Positions 11,891-23,602 of a stretch of DNA of 64,000 nucleotides are shown here, piece after piece. The position numbers and the translations under genes were made by a program. Below the pieces are notes generated by a model. That model saw only the letters and a list, made by a program, of their open reading frames with translations, made no database searches and was not told the DNA's origin. Source of the DNA: Centroberyx gerrardi (lineage: Eukaryota; Chordata; Actinopteri; Beryciformes; Berycidae); assembly GCF_048128805.1 (NCBI RefSeq), contig NC_135997.1, forward strand, positions 13,699,116 through 13,763,115, given 5' to 3'. Numbering within the stretch: position 1 is the first letter of the stretch; the number at the start of each line of letters is the position of its first letter.

Positions 11891-13594
11891 CATATACATA
11901 CACGATTCTTCCACACTGTTCAAGTCCAAACACCATACTTTAAGGTGGTAGTAACAATAAATTCATTCAAGCATTCATTATGAAACACTTCCAAATTAAA
12001 CTATTTTGAGTTTGGCACTAATCTGACATATTTGAGACAGAAGGAACTTTCTTATATAACAAAAAAACAGATGTTATAGATGGAGAGGCACAAAGTATGG
12101 GATGACCAGCGAACAAAGACTCCAATTAATAACATTTTAATCAAATAAAACCATCTTGTAGTATATTTTTTCACTTTTAGCCCATCTTTAAAAGCTTCAT
12201 TTGTGGCTAATAGTTGTGTTATATGTGATCACAAGTTTGGTAGACTTCGTCATTTTACTTCTTCTTTGGCAACTCCAAGGTAAGTGTGTTGGTGTGCCCT
12301 CTGAAGAAGAAGGGGATCCGACATTTTGAGATCTGGGAAACAATTTGCTGAACACAGACGAGACGCTTCACTCTCTTCTCTACGTTTCTGAGATCTTCCA
12401 GAGGAGCTTGATGAAGTTGCTGTGAGTTATTTTGATTATCTTGTCTGATGACAGTAGAGGGTTTATATGCCAACTCCAAGAGAGAAGATAAGCTTAGCAT
12501 CTGTCAAATGGTCGATGCCATTACTCTCCAACAAGAGATACTGAGGTTGGCTCATAATGGTCATTCAAGGCAAAATATATATTGTTAATATTATACTAAG
12601 GCTCTATATTCATCTCCTGGAAAAATGGCTGTTGATTTCTACTCCTCAGTGAAAATCCACCTTAAAATAGAATTTGCACATTTTATTCCCATGATTTTGG
12701 AAAATTCAGCCAATATCTATAAGCACATACAAATGCCATCACCCATTGTCTTTCTACCAGTCTGTTTGAAAATGAAGAAGTGGGATTACTGGAAGCCAGC
12801 ACTGATGGAGCCTGCAGGGTGAAGCCCATATTGCCTTATATGGCCGTAAAGCACGCATGCGTATATCCAAGAACAATGCATGCACATGTATAGACTGCAG
12901 CCCGAGGCCCGGAGCCAAAAACAGGACCACGCATGCCCCCTTACATGCACTGAAATTCACACAAATATCTTCCTAATGGCACAATTATTTAAAAATACAA
13001 TAACCATTAGGGAAGACATTAGAAGAAATGAAATTAGCGCTTCTGACTACAGCTTCTGTTAAAAAAAAAGTATTGACATTATATTTCTACATAGAAGACG
13101 GGCCTTTGTCCTATTAAAGGTGAACAATGGATTTTCCCATGTTACATTCACAATTTCACTCATATAGATATAATGTATCTTGTTAGACCCCAATAAATGT
13201 ATTACGTTCAAAGATGTTCGGAATGTTTTAATTTTTTATGTTTACAAGGTTACAATGTTTACATCTTGATCTCAGTGCAGCCGCCCCTTCATTTGATTGA
13301 CGGCCTAAGTTGCAGGTGTTTCAGGTAACCATACCACATACTTCACCTATCTGCACATCATTTACTAGTATTTCCAGCTCAATATAAGATTGTTACACAA
13401 GTAACCTAGCTAGTCTAGCTAGCAAGCTGACCTACCAGTCGAAGAAGAATGCTACGTCCGCATCAGTACAAAATGCTTTCACTAACTTAACTTTTCTCCA
13501 CCGTCAAAAGCTTCTAGTACCTCCGTGCTCGTACATCCTCACGCCCACGTGCTTGAAAACCACATAAGTGTATTTGTTGTTGTACGGGGACCCA

Positions 13595-13644
13595 CTTTGC
13601 TCACTAGTGTTACTAGTAGTCACTAGTAGCACTAGTGAGCAAAG
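13595..13644. repeat. 50-bp near-perfect palindrome rich in CACTAGTG
   Basis: The left arm begins CTTTGCTCACTAGTG and the right arm ends CACTAGTGAGCAAAG. The arms are about 23 bp with a single mismatch. ACTAGT occurs five times between 13561 and 13650. It could form a cruciform. I know no named family for it. Confidence 0.8.
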
Positions 13645-14217
13645 TTCATCTTTAATCTACTAGTTTAATTACATGTAGTGTCACTATTCAAATTAAGATA
13701 AAACACACTAGAGGCCATGCTTTAGCAGTGGCCGCAGTGGTTGCTAAGCAACACATATAAGCGCCAGTATAAGTATTGATTTTTGTTAACAGATTAATAT
13801 TCAAATTAATTGTTAAAATAATTTAATATTATATAATATAGTAATTTAGTGGCACAATGAAAAAATTAATGCAGAACATGTAAATATAAATATATAAAAA
13901 TTGTGACATACTGTATATAGGCTACAGTATGAAATAAGTAAAAAAAAAAAAAAAAAATCTATATATAGGCTATCTATGCAATAGAACAAATGACAAGAAT
14001 TTGAGAATATGAAGAAAACAAAATATGTCAATTTAGAGCAAATATACCGGATGTGCAAATATGTTTTCACATCATTTTGTATTCACATTAACTAAGATCA
14101 TATGAGTCTTATGTAGTAAATTGGTGCAAAATTCTTATTGCTCTTGCAACATTAGATTTCTTAATTTGCATGAACTAGCTTTAGGCTGTTCCCTGACAAA
14201 AGAGTTACCATGGCATA

Positions 14218-14244
14218 CCTAACCCTAACCCTAACCCTAACCCT
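14218..14244 (+). repeat. Short interstitial telomeric repeat
   Basis: About four and a half exact units of CCCTAA, the vertebrate telomere repeat on its C-rich strand. It lies inside non-coding DNA between bdnf and lin7c. Confidence 0.9.
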
Positions 14245-14900
14245 CGTACACAATTCACGTAAGCTAGTCTCGTTGGCTCTGCCAGAAATCACAGGACCTC
14301 AGTAAAAGAGAATACATGCAACACCCCCTTGTGGACAGCGGCTCCCTTCACCATGGAAACATTTCAAACTTTGCTTTGGCAGCGGACTGTCAGAATCTGT
14401 GGTTTTCAACTGGAAGTGATCAAACCACCAAAGAAGAAGAGTGGTTGGCATATAGCAACTAGTTAGTAAACAATGTATGCTTTCAATAAATTAATCTTGT
14501 TAAATACACATTTTATTATTTGACTTTTTATTCAAAATGTTTGTAGTAATGATCTGTAAATATTGTGATTATTATTATCGATGAAATAGCCAGCTAGCCG
14601 ACCTTAGCTCTAGTTAGTTAGCACTAGCTTGCTAGCCCGAACAAGACTTTGAACTTCAGTCAAGATACAATCCACAGTACGAACCGTTGGGTGGCAAGAT
14701 TGCATTAAGAATTCAGGCACATCAAATTGGCGGATAAATTGTATATGAGGCGTTTGCCTTTTGGGTGCTGCATACACATCAGTCTCAAATGTTCTATAGG
14801 AGTTGGGGAGTTGATTCCAGCAAATCCCACAGTTGGATTCAGAACCAACTCAGAAATCTGGGAACAGAAATTTGGGGGTTGTGCACCACTACCCAAAGTT

Positions 14901-15290
14901 AAAGTCACAATGAAACTACATTTTGGGAACATCTTACTTCCTTACTTGATGTATTTCCTGTTGAAACAGGATATTGGAGCGGGACATCGCAGGGAGGGAT
15001 AATTCCAAAGATGTAAGCCAATGATATAATAGTTAGGGAGAGAAAGTCAGTTTTATTTGATGGGATGGAGAGGCGGGATTGTTAAAAAATCTGTGATGGA
15101 TTTATTGGTTGGTATTTTTATGTACGCCTCCTGGTACACAATGAAGTCACCATTTTCCAGGAAGTAAAGGCACAGAGATTTGGATATAAAAATAAAAATA
15201 TGTTTTGTTTTGGTTTTTTTGCCATTTTTTTGGGCATACATTATCAAATAGGTGTATGGGAAAATGTCATTTTCCTTTCAGTGTGACTTT
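14901..15290. mobile_element. MITE, family 1, copy 1 (AAAGTCACA termini)
   Basis: The termini are inverted: AAAGTCACAATGAAACT at the left, and at the right the complement of AAAGTCACACTGAAAGG. TTA and TAA flank the termini, as expected for a small DNA transposon. The whole 390 bp aligns, in the opposite orientation, with 31850-32240 in rplp2 intron 3, so two members of the same family are present in this window. There is no transposase frame. Confidence 0.8.
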
Positions 15291-15780
15291 AAATCAAATT
15301 ATTAAGTGAGACACTTAAGCCTTAAGGTATAAAGATCATACGCCACTAGGCACTGGATATTAAAGATGAGAGGGAAGGATCCTCAAGAAATATATAGAAA
15401 GAGTTTCTATCGGCACCGGGCCACAGATGATCATTTTATGATATTGTGACATATTTGAAAAGGACGTTGCACGTTTTCTTTCTGAAATGTTTAGAATATA
15501 GGATTTAGTTAGGAATAATTGTACACATTCAATAGCTGGTGGTATGTTCCTTTAATGTTGGTTCACGAACCGCCAGCAACCACGGAGAAGAACGTGCTTA
15601 CAGTTTACCAGTTTCCGAGGATTGCTGGAACGCACCATGACACTGGCTAGCTAGCTAACTTGGCTAATCTGGTTTATCGCCTCGGTTTAGCGTCAGTAAC
15701 TAGGATTACCAAATTTAGTTTAAAATAACTAGCATTTAACGGAACGTTTACCTGACATCACAGAGCATCTAAATTCAAGA

Positions 15781-18700
15781 ATGGCATCGCTTGGGGAGCC
15801 CGTCCGGTTGGAAAGAGGTAACGTTAATTAGGTAGCTAGCGCTAGCTTAGAGTTTTATTGTGATCTGTCGTGATGTTTGAGGGACGCTATGTTAGCTTAG
15901 CTAACGCGAGCTGGTGGTTGCTGTGTTGTCTTTGACTTTACAAACCTCCTACATTAGTTAGCTAACATTACGTTAACGATACCTTGCAGCTATCTGGTAT
16001 GATCACATCATAAGTAGATAGCTAAAGTAGTGTTTTAGCATATTTTGGCTGGTGAATTAGCTAACATTACTGACAAGTCCTGACGTCAACAGACGGTGAA
16101 TAGTTTGTTAGCTGACTGTTAGCTTACTTGTTACGATTTAAGCTAGCGTAAAGAACGGGACATAAACTTTGTGACACCAGGTTGATGATCAATTGCAGCA
16201 AGAATGGGCATGTGGAAATTTTGAATTTTCTCAACACAAAAGACACTGTGTTAAATCTCAAACTCCGAAGGAATAATAAAACAGGAATGCTAACATCACA
16301 GTTATGTTATGTTCTTGCTAATGCATTGTCGCTGTAAGCTTGCGAAACCCATTAGCTAAACTAGACTGTTTTCAAAACAAAACCCTTTAAATGTAAATGT
16401 TATTAGGCCGATATGAAGCATAAATGCATGTGGAACAACCTGCTTCGCCATTATGACAGCCAAAGGAACATTAACTATGCTAGGTGGTGAAATACTGAAA
16501 TCAGGACGAGCTAGCAGTTAGCTGATGTCCTTTTTTCATTCAAACCATTTCAGTAGAGAAGTACTCTTGAAGTGAAAAAATACATTTGAGAGGAAAAATA
16601 AAAAATATTGGAATGGAAAATGGCTCGCACACCTTGCTGCATTTATTTTGTTTATGGAGGTAATTACACATGATTCCATGATTCCTATTTACATTTACAC
16701 AGAGGAAGTGACAAGAATGTAATGTTTGTGTAATTCCCTCTGTGGTGGTAGAGGCAATTAATCATTTTGGGGGGGGGGGAATCATAGTCCTAGTTATATC
16801 TGTAGTGGTTTGAACCATGCCTTTAGTAGTCATTGCCTTTGTTAATGTCTTAATTTGAAGACGCAAATGATAGCCTAGGTGATGGTCCGTGTGTTCTTGT
16901 TGACAGATATTTCCCGTGCTATTGAACTGCTTGACAAGCTCCAGAGGACAGGGGAAGTGCCTCCCCAGAAGCTGCAGGCACTGCAAAGGGTTTTACAGAG
17001 TGAATTCTGTAATGCTGTTAGAGAGGTGAGCCACTTTGTCTTTGCTGCATCTAAGACTATGCTCTTAGAGGGCATTAGTCCACTGATCTCAAAGGCTAAG
17101 TGTTTAACAATTGAATTTCTTTTGATTAACCGGTTTGTTCACCATTTGGAAATTTGGATTGTTGTAGTTTGAATGTGAAGAAATGTTGGACTAACATTGT
17201 CTCTTGGAATGTTTCTCAGGTATATGAGCATGTGTACGAAACGGTGGACATCAACAGCAGTCCTGAGGTCAGGGCCAACGCCACAGCTAAGGTAGACCAA
17301 AATCAAACACCAGCTAAAACCCAAGCATTTGACTAGCTTTGTGTTTTTAAAATTTGAATAAAAACATAAAAATCATAATACCCCCCCAATATTTTTTTTG
17401 TTTTGGATTGGGCCTTTCTGTGTGCCCAAGATGATTCAGGCAATTTGTGTACTAATAATTATGTCCAATTAAACAAACATTTTGGTTTGGGTGTTCACTG
17501 CATTAAGTACAGTATATTTACAAAGGGAACTGAGGGACAATGGAGTACTGCTTAATAACACCACTTGTTCATTTGTAGGCTACTGTGGCGGCTTTTGCAG
17601 CAAGTGAGGGGCACTCGCATCCTCGTGTGGTGGAACTACCCAAGACAGAAGAAGGCCTGGGTTTCAATATAATGGGTGGAAAGGAGCAAAACTCTCCAAT
17701 TTACATCTCGCGGATCATCCCAGGGGGCATCGCTGACCGACACGGTGGCCTAAAGAGAGGCGATCAGCTTCTTTCTGTTAATGGAGTGGTACGTTCAATT
17801 CACACAGTCATCAATGATTTCCAGCGATGTTACATTTGATGCTTGAGCTTGACACACATTTCAGTCAATGGATGTGTATTCATTCTGTGTACCATTTATG
17901 CATATCAACATAAGAGTATTCTGGCACAAGCTGTTAAAATACAAACCAAAACCCTTAACTGCTGTTTTTGAAACATAGCCAATCTAGGAAGCATGGCTGA
18001 TTGACAATTTCATAACATCACTAACTTCTGATGTGACTAACCAGCCCAGGCAAAAGCCCTCCTCCCTCCTCCACCCACCCACCCCTACCATGCATCAGCT
18101 GCACATTGTGTGCAGTGTCTGGCTCTGCTACACAACTCCTCTGTAATGTTGAAATAACCACTCCTGTTGAGGCCGCTGACATGGGTCAAGGCAAAAGCAA
18201 GATAACCCAAATGCACAGAAAACCACATGTTGACGCATACAAATACCCCTGACGACATGTAGTTGGTCACCAGACTTGCTGACCTAATGAAGAAGGCAGT
18301 TGCAATTACACTAGGAGTGTGTGTGGAGTAACTGTTTTTGAAAGGTAGTAATGGTGGCTGATATGGCCTGAATTTTATATTGCAATAATTTTTCAATTGT
18401 GGATGGTGAGGGTTTATATCACGGTATACTTCAAATAACAATTTTTCAAATCGTCTGCCCCTGGGTTTTCTTGAAGTGCAGAACAAACTTAAGGATCATA
18501 CACTCATACACTCTTCACCCAGTTGTCTTGCAGCCATACTGTAGCTTATTTCTGCTACATCAATGGCCTGTAGTCGGCTCAGTAAGGAGAAGTACTATAC
18601 TAATGAGAATCAATCCAGCTGGCTTGTTGCAAGAAAAAATACAAAGACAGTTACATATTTTGGGCATCTATCCAAAAATTAGTGAGAACAAATGGGGTGA

Positions 18701-20262
18701 ATGTGGAGGTGGTAACCTAGAGGTTGGAGAAGTGGCTGGAAGGTTGCCAGATTTAATCCCCAGACTGCGTGGGAAAATATAGTTGGGGAATGTGAACAAG
18801 TAACACTGTCCCCTCCCTCACAAACTATTATAAAGGTGCCCTTGAGCAAGGCACTTAACCCTCCATCAGCTGTAGTGGAGCTGCTCATTGGCCAAGAGTA
18901 GAAGACTGTGGTTGTACTGGCTGTCTCAGGTGTTTGAAGAATGTGTTTAAAGGCTAGGTCACATCAGACGATTTTTACATTGATGGTAAGCCGAATTGGA
19001 CCATTCTGACCACTGGGGTTAGTCTGGGCTGGGCTCATGTAGTGTGAAGCGGTTTAAGGTTGGCAAAACTGAGAGTGATCCTGGCAACAGCCAATCAGAA
19101 TTTAGATCAACAGAGAAACAACAAGAATGAACCAGAAGATAAGTCGCTGTTAACATCAACAGCCTCCACTCACATAGACGTTTTGCATCAGTACAGATTC
19201 CCAACTCTGCTTTCTTTGGTGGAATAAACGCCATTCAAATTAAAATGTCAACCTGCCTGGATCAAACTACATTATTATATAATTACAGATAAAGTGGAGG
19301 AAATCTCATACAAAATTCTTCATCAACGTTATTGCTGTAATAATGTAATTTTACAAAATACATTTGTAATCTATGTAAATGTAGACTATTGCTTCAGTAC
19401 CATTGGAAAAAGCAACAATAGAACACCTATTATGTAGTTGTATTTACAGCAAACTGTTCTGAACGAATGTAAAAATGTTTTTGAATGACAAAATCGAGTT
19501 TCTTAATTGTGTGATGCTCCTTCTTTGCTTGAACGCTCAGTGTACACACCTTTCCGCCAGCATAGCAAGCACTTACTCAAGACCAGTTGTTTAGTCTGAA
19601 CTGCCTTCGTCAGGCACGATTTGGACAGTTTTGCAGTATGACCTAGGCTTAACTATGAATGTAAATCACAGTGTTGCTGAAAAAGAGGAAAGGGGTTCAT
19701 GATGGCACCACTTTCACCCTAGGAACTATAAAATTCAAGGTGGGCCATGAGCTTTACGAGCTTTACAGACTTCCATTGTTTTTATAGCTCATTCAATTCT
19801 TGCATTACAATCTCTGTTTGAATTACAAATTTCAGTACGGTTGAGCCAAGCTGTCGGGGCTGACGATGGCAACACTCCAATACCTATAAAATACTTAAAA
19901 CATTGAGGTCAATGTGCTTCTAAAGTTGCTGCTTAGCTTTTCTTGTTGAACTTGTGCTAGTCATTGCTTATATTGCTTTCATGATCGTGCATGATACAAG
20001 CTTGTTGCTTCTACAGTAACTGTACCTTCTAGTTTGTGGTAAAATGTTGCATGCTGTGAGAATTACATTTCTGTGTCTTTCTTTCTCTCTCCAGAGTGTG
20101 GAAGGTGAGCACCATGAGAAAGCTGTGGAACTCCTCAAGGCAGCTCAGGGCACAGTTAAGCTGGTAGTAAGGTACACCCCCAAAGTCCTAGAGGAAATGG
20201 AGTCACGCTTTGAGAAAATGAGGTCGGCAAAGCGCCGGCAACAGAACAGCTATCCCCAGTAG
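15781..20262 (+). CDS. lin7c: Protein lin-7 homolog C (lin7c), five coding exons
   Basis: Small scaffold of the LIN-2/LIN-7/LIN-10 complex that sorts and anchors receptors and channels at synapses and basolateral membranes. Coding exons: 15781-15817, 16907-17025, 17220-17291, 17579-17788, 20095-20262. All have GT-AG borders and join in frame to 201 residues (human 197). An L27 domain (about 10-65, from [14 protein letters not shown]) binds CASK/LIN-2. A PDZ domain (about 93-175) has the carboxylate-binding loop GLGF in [11 protein letters not shown] and the [17 protein letters not shown] core. The C-terminus ends RRQQNSYPQ, four residues longer than human RRQQT. The start [13 protein letters not shown] matches the family start ([13 protein letters not shown]). 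It follows bdnf in the same orientation, as in other vertebrates. Confidence 0.97.
18700..18935 (+). mobile_element. tRNA-derived SINE in lin7c intron 4
   Basis: An A-box-like stretch (GGTAACCTAGAGGTT, from 18711) and a B-box-like stretch (GGTTGCCAGATTTAATCCCC, 18742-18761) form a decayed Pol III promoter. They are followed by the block CCTTGAGCAAGGCACTTAAC (18840-18859), which I know as a common core of fish SINEs. The order head, core, tail fits a tRNA-type SINE. The family name is not assigned. Confidence 0.7.
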
Positions 20263-20815
20263 TAGCTCTCTCCGAATTGATGCCCAATTCCCACCTCTCT
20301 CCTCCTCTAGCCTTCTGGCCATCTGTCCTGGTCTCTTTCTTAAATTCCTCCCTAAAAACCGTAATGATACTGAACCAAGTTTAGTTTGTAGTCACATATA
20401 TTGTGCTTCTACCCTTTTCTGTAGCATTTTTAAAATCCACTGTTGTTACTGTACTGGACACTACGACTCAAGGAGAACACTAGACTGATCATGATCTAAA
20501 TGTAGGTGGTCACTCACGCCTTGTGCATTATTTTTGAATTGACATTTTGAATGCAGTTTTGAGAACTTTTGAGACCAACTACAAAAGTCCTTTGATTGAA
20601 GAGGTAGTGTTTTTAATTCTTTTAACACAGCCACTACCAAGTGCCTCAGGGCAAAACAAGTTTATCTTATGTACTGTGTTCACGGTCCCTGTTGTTTTTT
20701 TCCAAGATTTAACATCAAGTAATTAAATACTCGTGGCGGGATTTACTACATGCTTTGCATCTGTTATTCTCAAACATCATTTGATTTGATACAAATAAAG
20801 ATTAAAGGTATGTAA
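20263..20815 (+). other. lin7c: lin7c 3'UTR and polyadenylation signal
   Basis: Non-coding sequence after the stop, with AATAAA at 20794-20799 in a suitable AT-rich context. Longer 3' ends further downstream cannot be excluded. Confidence 0.7.
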
Positions 20816-22916
20816 AACCATTCCTTGATGCAATGGGCCCACTAACATTCAGAATGAAAAAGACATAATTGTAGTTTAAGTGCCACTCTACAGGCATTTT
20901 GATAATAGGGAAGCTTATAAATTCAGACTTGCCGAGACTTTCACTTCATCAGACATAGTTGTACGTTTGAAAGTGGGGAGAATCACTTAAAGGTCACTTC
21001 AGATCAATAGTAATGGTTTACCTAAGCAGCCTTTAGCAAGGCCTACCTTCTAGGCTGCCTCCCATCATGCCATGCTGTATAGTCCACATTATAAAAAGCT
21101 GAACATGTACTATGGGGTTTGAGTAGTCATGCAGGTAAGTGATGTAATGGGGACTCAGCCACAGAGACCCAGATGTTCACTTTCAGCTTTTAAAAGAATA
21201 TAAAAGTAAGAAATAAACCCTCTACGGCCAGCATGACAAGAGTTAGAACCTGTTGAACTACTAATTAATTTGTCTTGGCCTAAATAGGGAATGTACTATA
21301 TCTAATATTTTTCTTTGCTGGGTACTACATTTGTTACTACATTTACCACATTTGTCCTTCAGCTATACTAAAAACTGCTTGTTAGCGTTGTTTGCATTAT
21401 TCATTGATAGTGCCAAGTGAAGAAAACAAGATTAAATTCAAAATGTCAAACTATCTCTTTAAGACACTATTATGTCTGAATGTGAGCTGTCATTACTGTT
21501 TTGATGAATGAAATAGCAGGTGTGAAACTCAAGTAAATCTGGCCACTGTGCACATTTTCAGCATGATTTTACACAATGTTGGGTGGATCATAAATCTGTG
21601 CTTATTTTCAATTTATTTATTTTATGTAATATTTCCCCCCTTTTTTTAACGTTTGGCTATTCTGGTATGTCTTACAGGACTAAAGAGGGTTTTCTGTCTT
21701 TAATGAAATATCCGCTTCATTCTAACTTCTACATCCCTTTAATCATTGACCCCTTTAAAGGAATTGGATGAAGATTAACAGTACAGAAATTCAGGGACAA
21801 CGATAAGGGTTAACAGTGCAGAAATGTAGACTAAGGTTTTACTAAGGTTTTAAGATTTGAATAACCCTTTCCTGTTCTGACGGTTGTATACCATTCAAAG
21901 ATTTAAGACCAGACATTTTAATAATTCAAAAGAGCAATAAGTTGGAACCTTTTCTAGACAAAAAGGTATGAAACAGAGTGTCAAAAGAAAGATTTATTGC
22001 CCTGAGTAGATATTTTATCTTCACTCTATTTAATTTCTCCTTATTTTCAATAACAATTGTCTTTGCACCATGAAAGCCAACAGGGCCACCAGGTACTTGG
22101 TATGTAATATACAAAACTACAAATCATATATAAGTGAAAATGATAATGACACATTGTATTACTCAATGCTGCCAAACAGGCAAGTTTATATTGATATGCA
22201 ATTTGAAGCAGGCTATGGACCAACCACTTCAATAAACCCCTTATACACATAGGCTTTACTCGAATGTCTATAAATATAACATACATAAACAAACTTCATA
22301 GTTTCAATATGGGTTTGTAAAGCCCATGTTTAGCTGTCACATTGCCATTCCTTGCATCAACACTTCTACGTCAGAAAAATACACCGTGCTTTTGTGTTCT
22401 TCCGATGACCTGGGATATTTATGGGTAAAGAAGACCTTGTTAGGAGAAGGTTTTGAACAGCAAATTTTTTAATCTGTAAATCTTACCCTTACACCTATAC
22501 TAAATATGCTAATTTTTAAAAAAACAACGTAGCTGCACTGAGGCTTTAAATGTCTCTATCACGCACTATAAATCAACAAAAACAAGTAATCAGAAACTCT
22601 GTCCTGTTTCCCAGGAAAGAAGTCAGGTTGATTTCAATGTAAATTATGGTCTTTTTGTTTTTTTATAAATCCCAGGTCATCCAGTCTTTCAATGTGTGGG
22701 ACTACCAAAACATACCAGGAACAAATCTGTTGCTCATTCCAGAGTTTTATTCATAACAATGTATATTGTTTCCACCTGTGGATGCAATAGCATGTATGTA
22801 TGTATATAGCATGTTTAAACTCGGCTTTAGTTGACTAAGCCATATTCTTGTTCGCTCTCAGGATCAATACATCATGTAACTGAGAGAAGGAGACAGTACT
22901 GAATTATTTAACTGAA
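20816..22916. other. Gene-free spacer downstream of lin7c
   Basis: AT-rich sequence with no supported gene, RNA or recognisable transposon. Open frames are short and look random. Confidence 0.5.
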
Positions 22917-23602
22917 GGGGAGTGGATAAAGTAACGGAAACACTAACAATATATGAATGTCAAGTACCTAACGAGGAGTAGAGCCGCCCTTTGCCTTCAA
23001 AACGTCTTCAGTCCCCAATGGAATGCTGTCATACAAGTCCTGAACTTTGTGTGGTCGGATATTGGACCTTTCTTCAAGAGGGAAAATCTTTAAGGGATGA
23101 AGGAGGTGAAAATTAACTTCACACCCTGTGCTCCAGATCTTCCCATACAGGCTCAATGATGTTTAGATCTGCTGACTGGGGAGGCCATGGAGGTCATCTA
23201 TGGTGTCCATGGGGGCGTTGTCATCTTGAAGTATGGGAAGATCATGAAGGGAACAGTGGCTTCACTCACAGGGGCTTTGATTCAGTTCTCTGGTAACTTT
23301 GAGGCCGTAGTTTTGTGGTTTTAAGTGGCTATCCTGTTGGGCGAGTTTGGCCTTGTGACCGCTGTTCCGCTTTGCTGAAGCAGTTTATCAGCAATGTTGT
23401 CATGATTGTCCAGATTGTTCCCCTTGCCTGTTGAGTAATTTTTTGTGACCAACGCACCTGAAATTCTGGCATTGACTGTTTAGCCTCTTTTGAACTCTTC
23501 GCATCCAATTTAATATGACTCACCTGTTTAGCTGCTTTTGTGATGTACTTACTCCAAAGTTAGTCTTTTTTCATGTGGTGTTTCCGTTCTTTTATCCACT
23601 CC
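22917..23602 (-). mobile_element. Internally deleted DNA transposon, Tc1/mariner-like
   Basis: The termini are inverted: GGAGTGGATAAAGTAACGG at the left (from 22919) and, read on the other strand, GGAGTGGATAAAAGAACGG at the right (to 23602), both followed by AAACAC. The interior (CCATGGAGGTC, GTTGTCATCTTGAAGTATGG) resembles the minus-strand coding part of a fish transposon family with these ends. At 686 bp it is too short for a full transposase, and the frames carry stops. Placement in Tc1/mariner is from memory and less certain than the TIRs. Confidence 0.65.

Larger units (their letters stand above)
10880..15560. other. bdnf-lin7c intergenic region
   Basis: No gene could be supported over these 4.7 kb. 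It contains the CA microsatellite, a candidate solo LTR (11640-11890), an AT-rich block near 13790-13990, a 50-bp palindrome (13595-13644), a short interstitial telomere repeat (14218-14244) and a MITE (14901-15290). The open frames are short and unconvincing. Confidence 0.55.

Noticed and set aside
18085-18486. 133-residue open frame on the minus strand
   Set aside because: It lies inside lin7c intron 4, shows no known domain, has no splice or codon support and overlaps repeat-like sequence.
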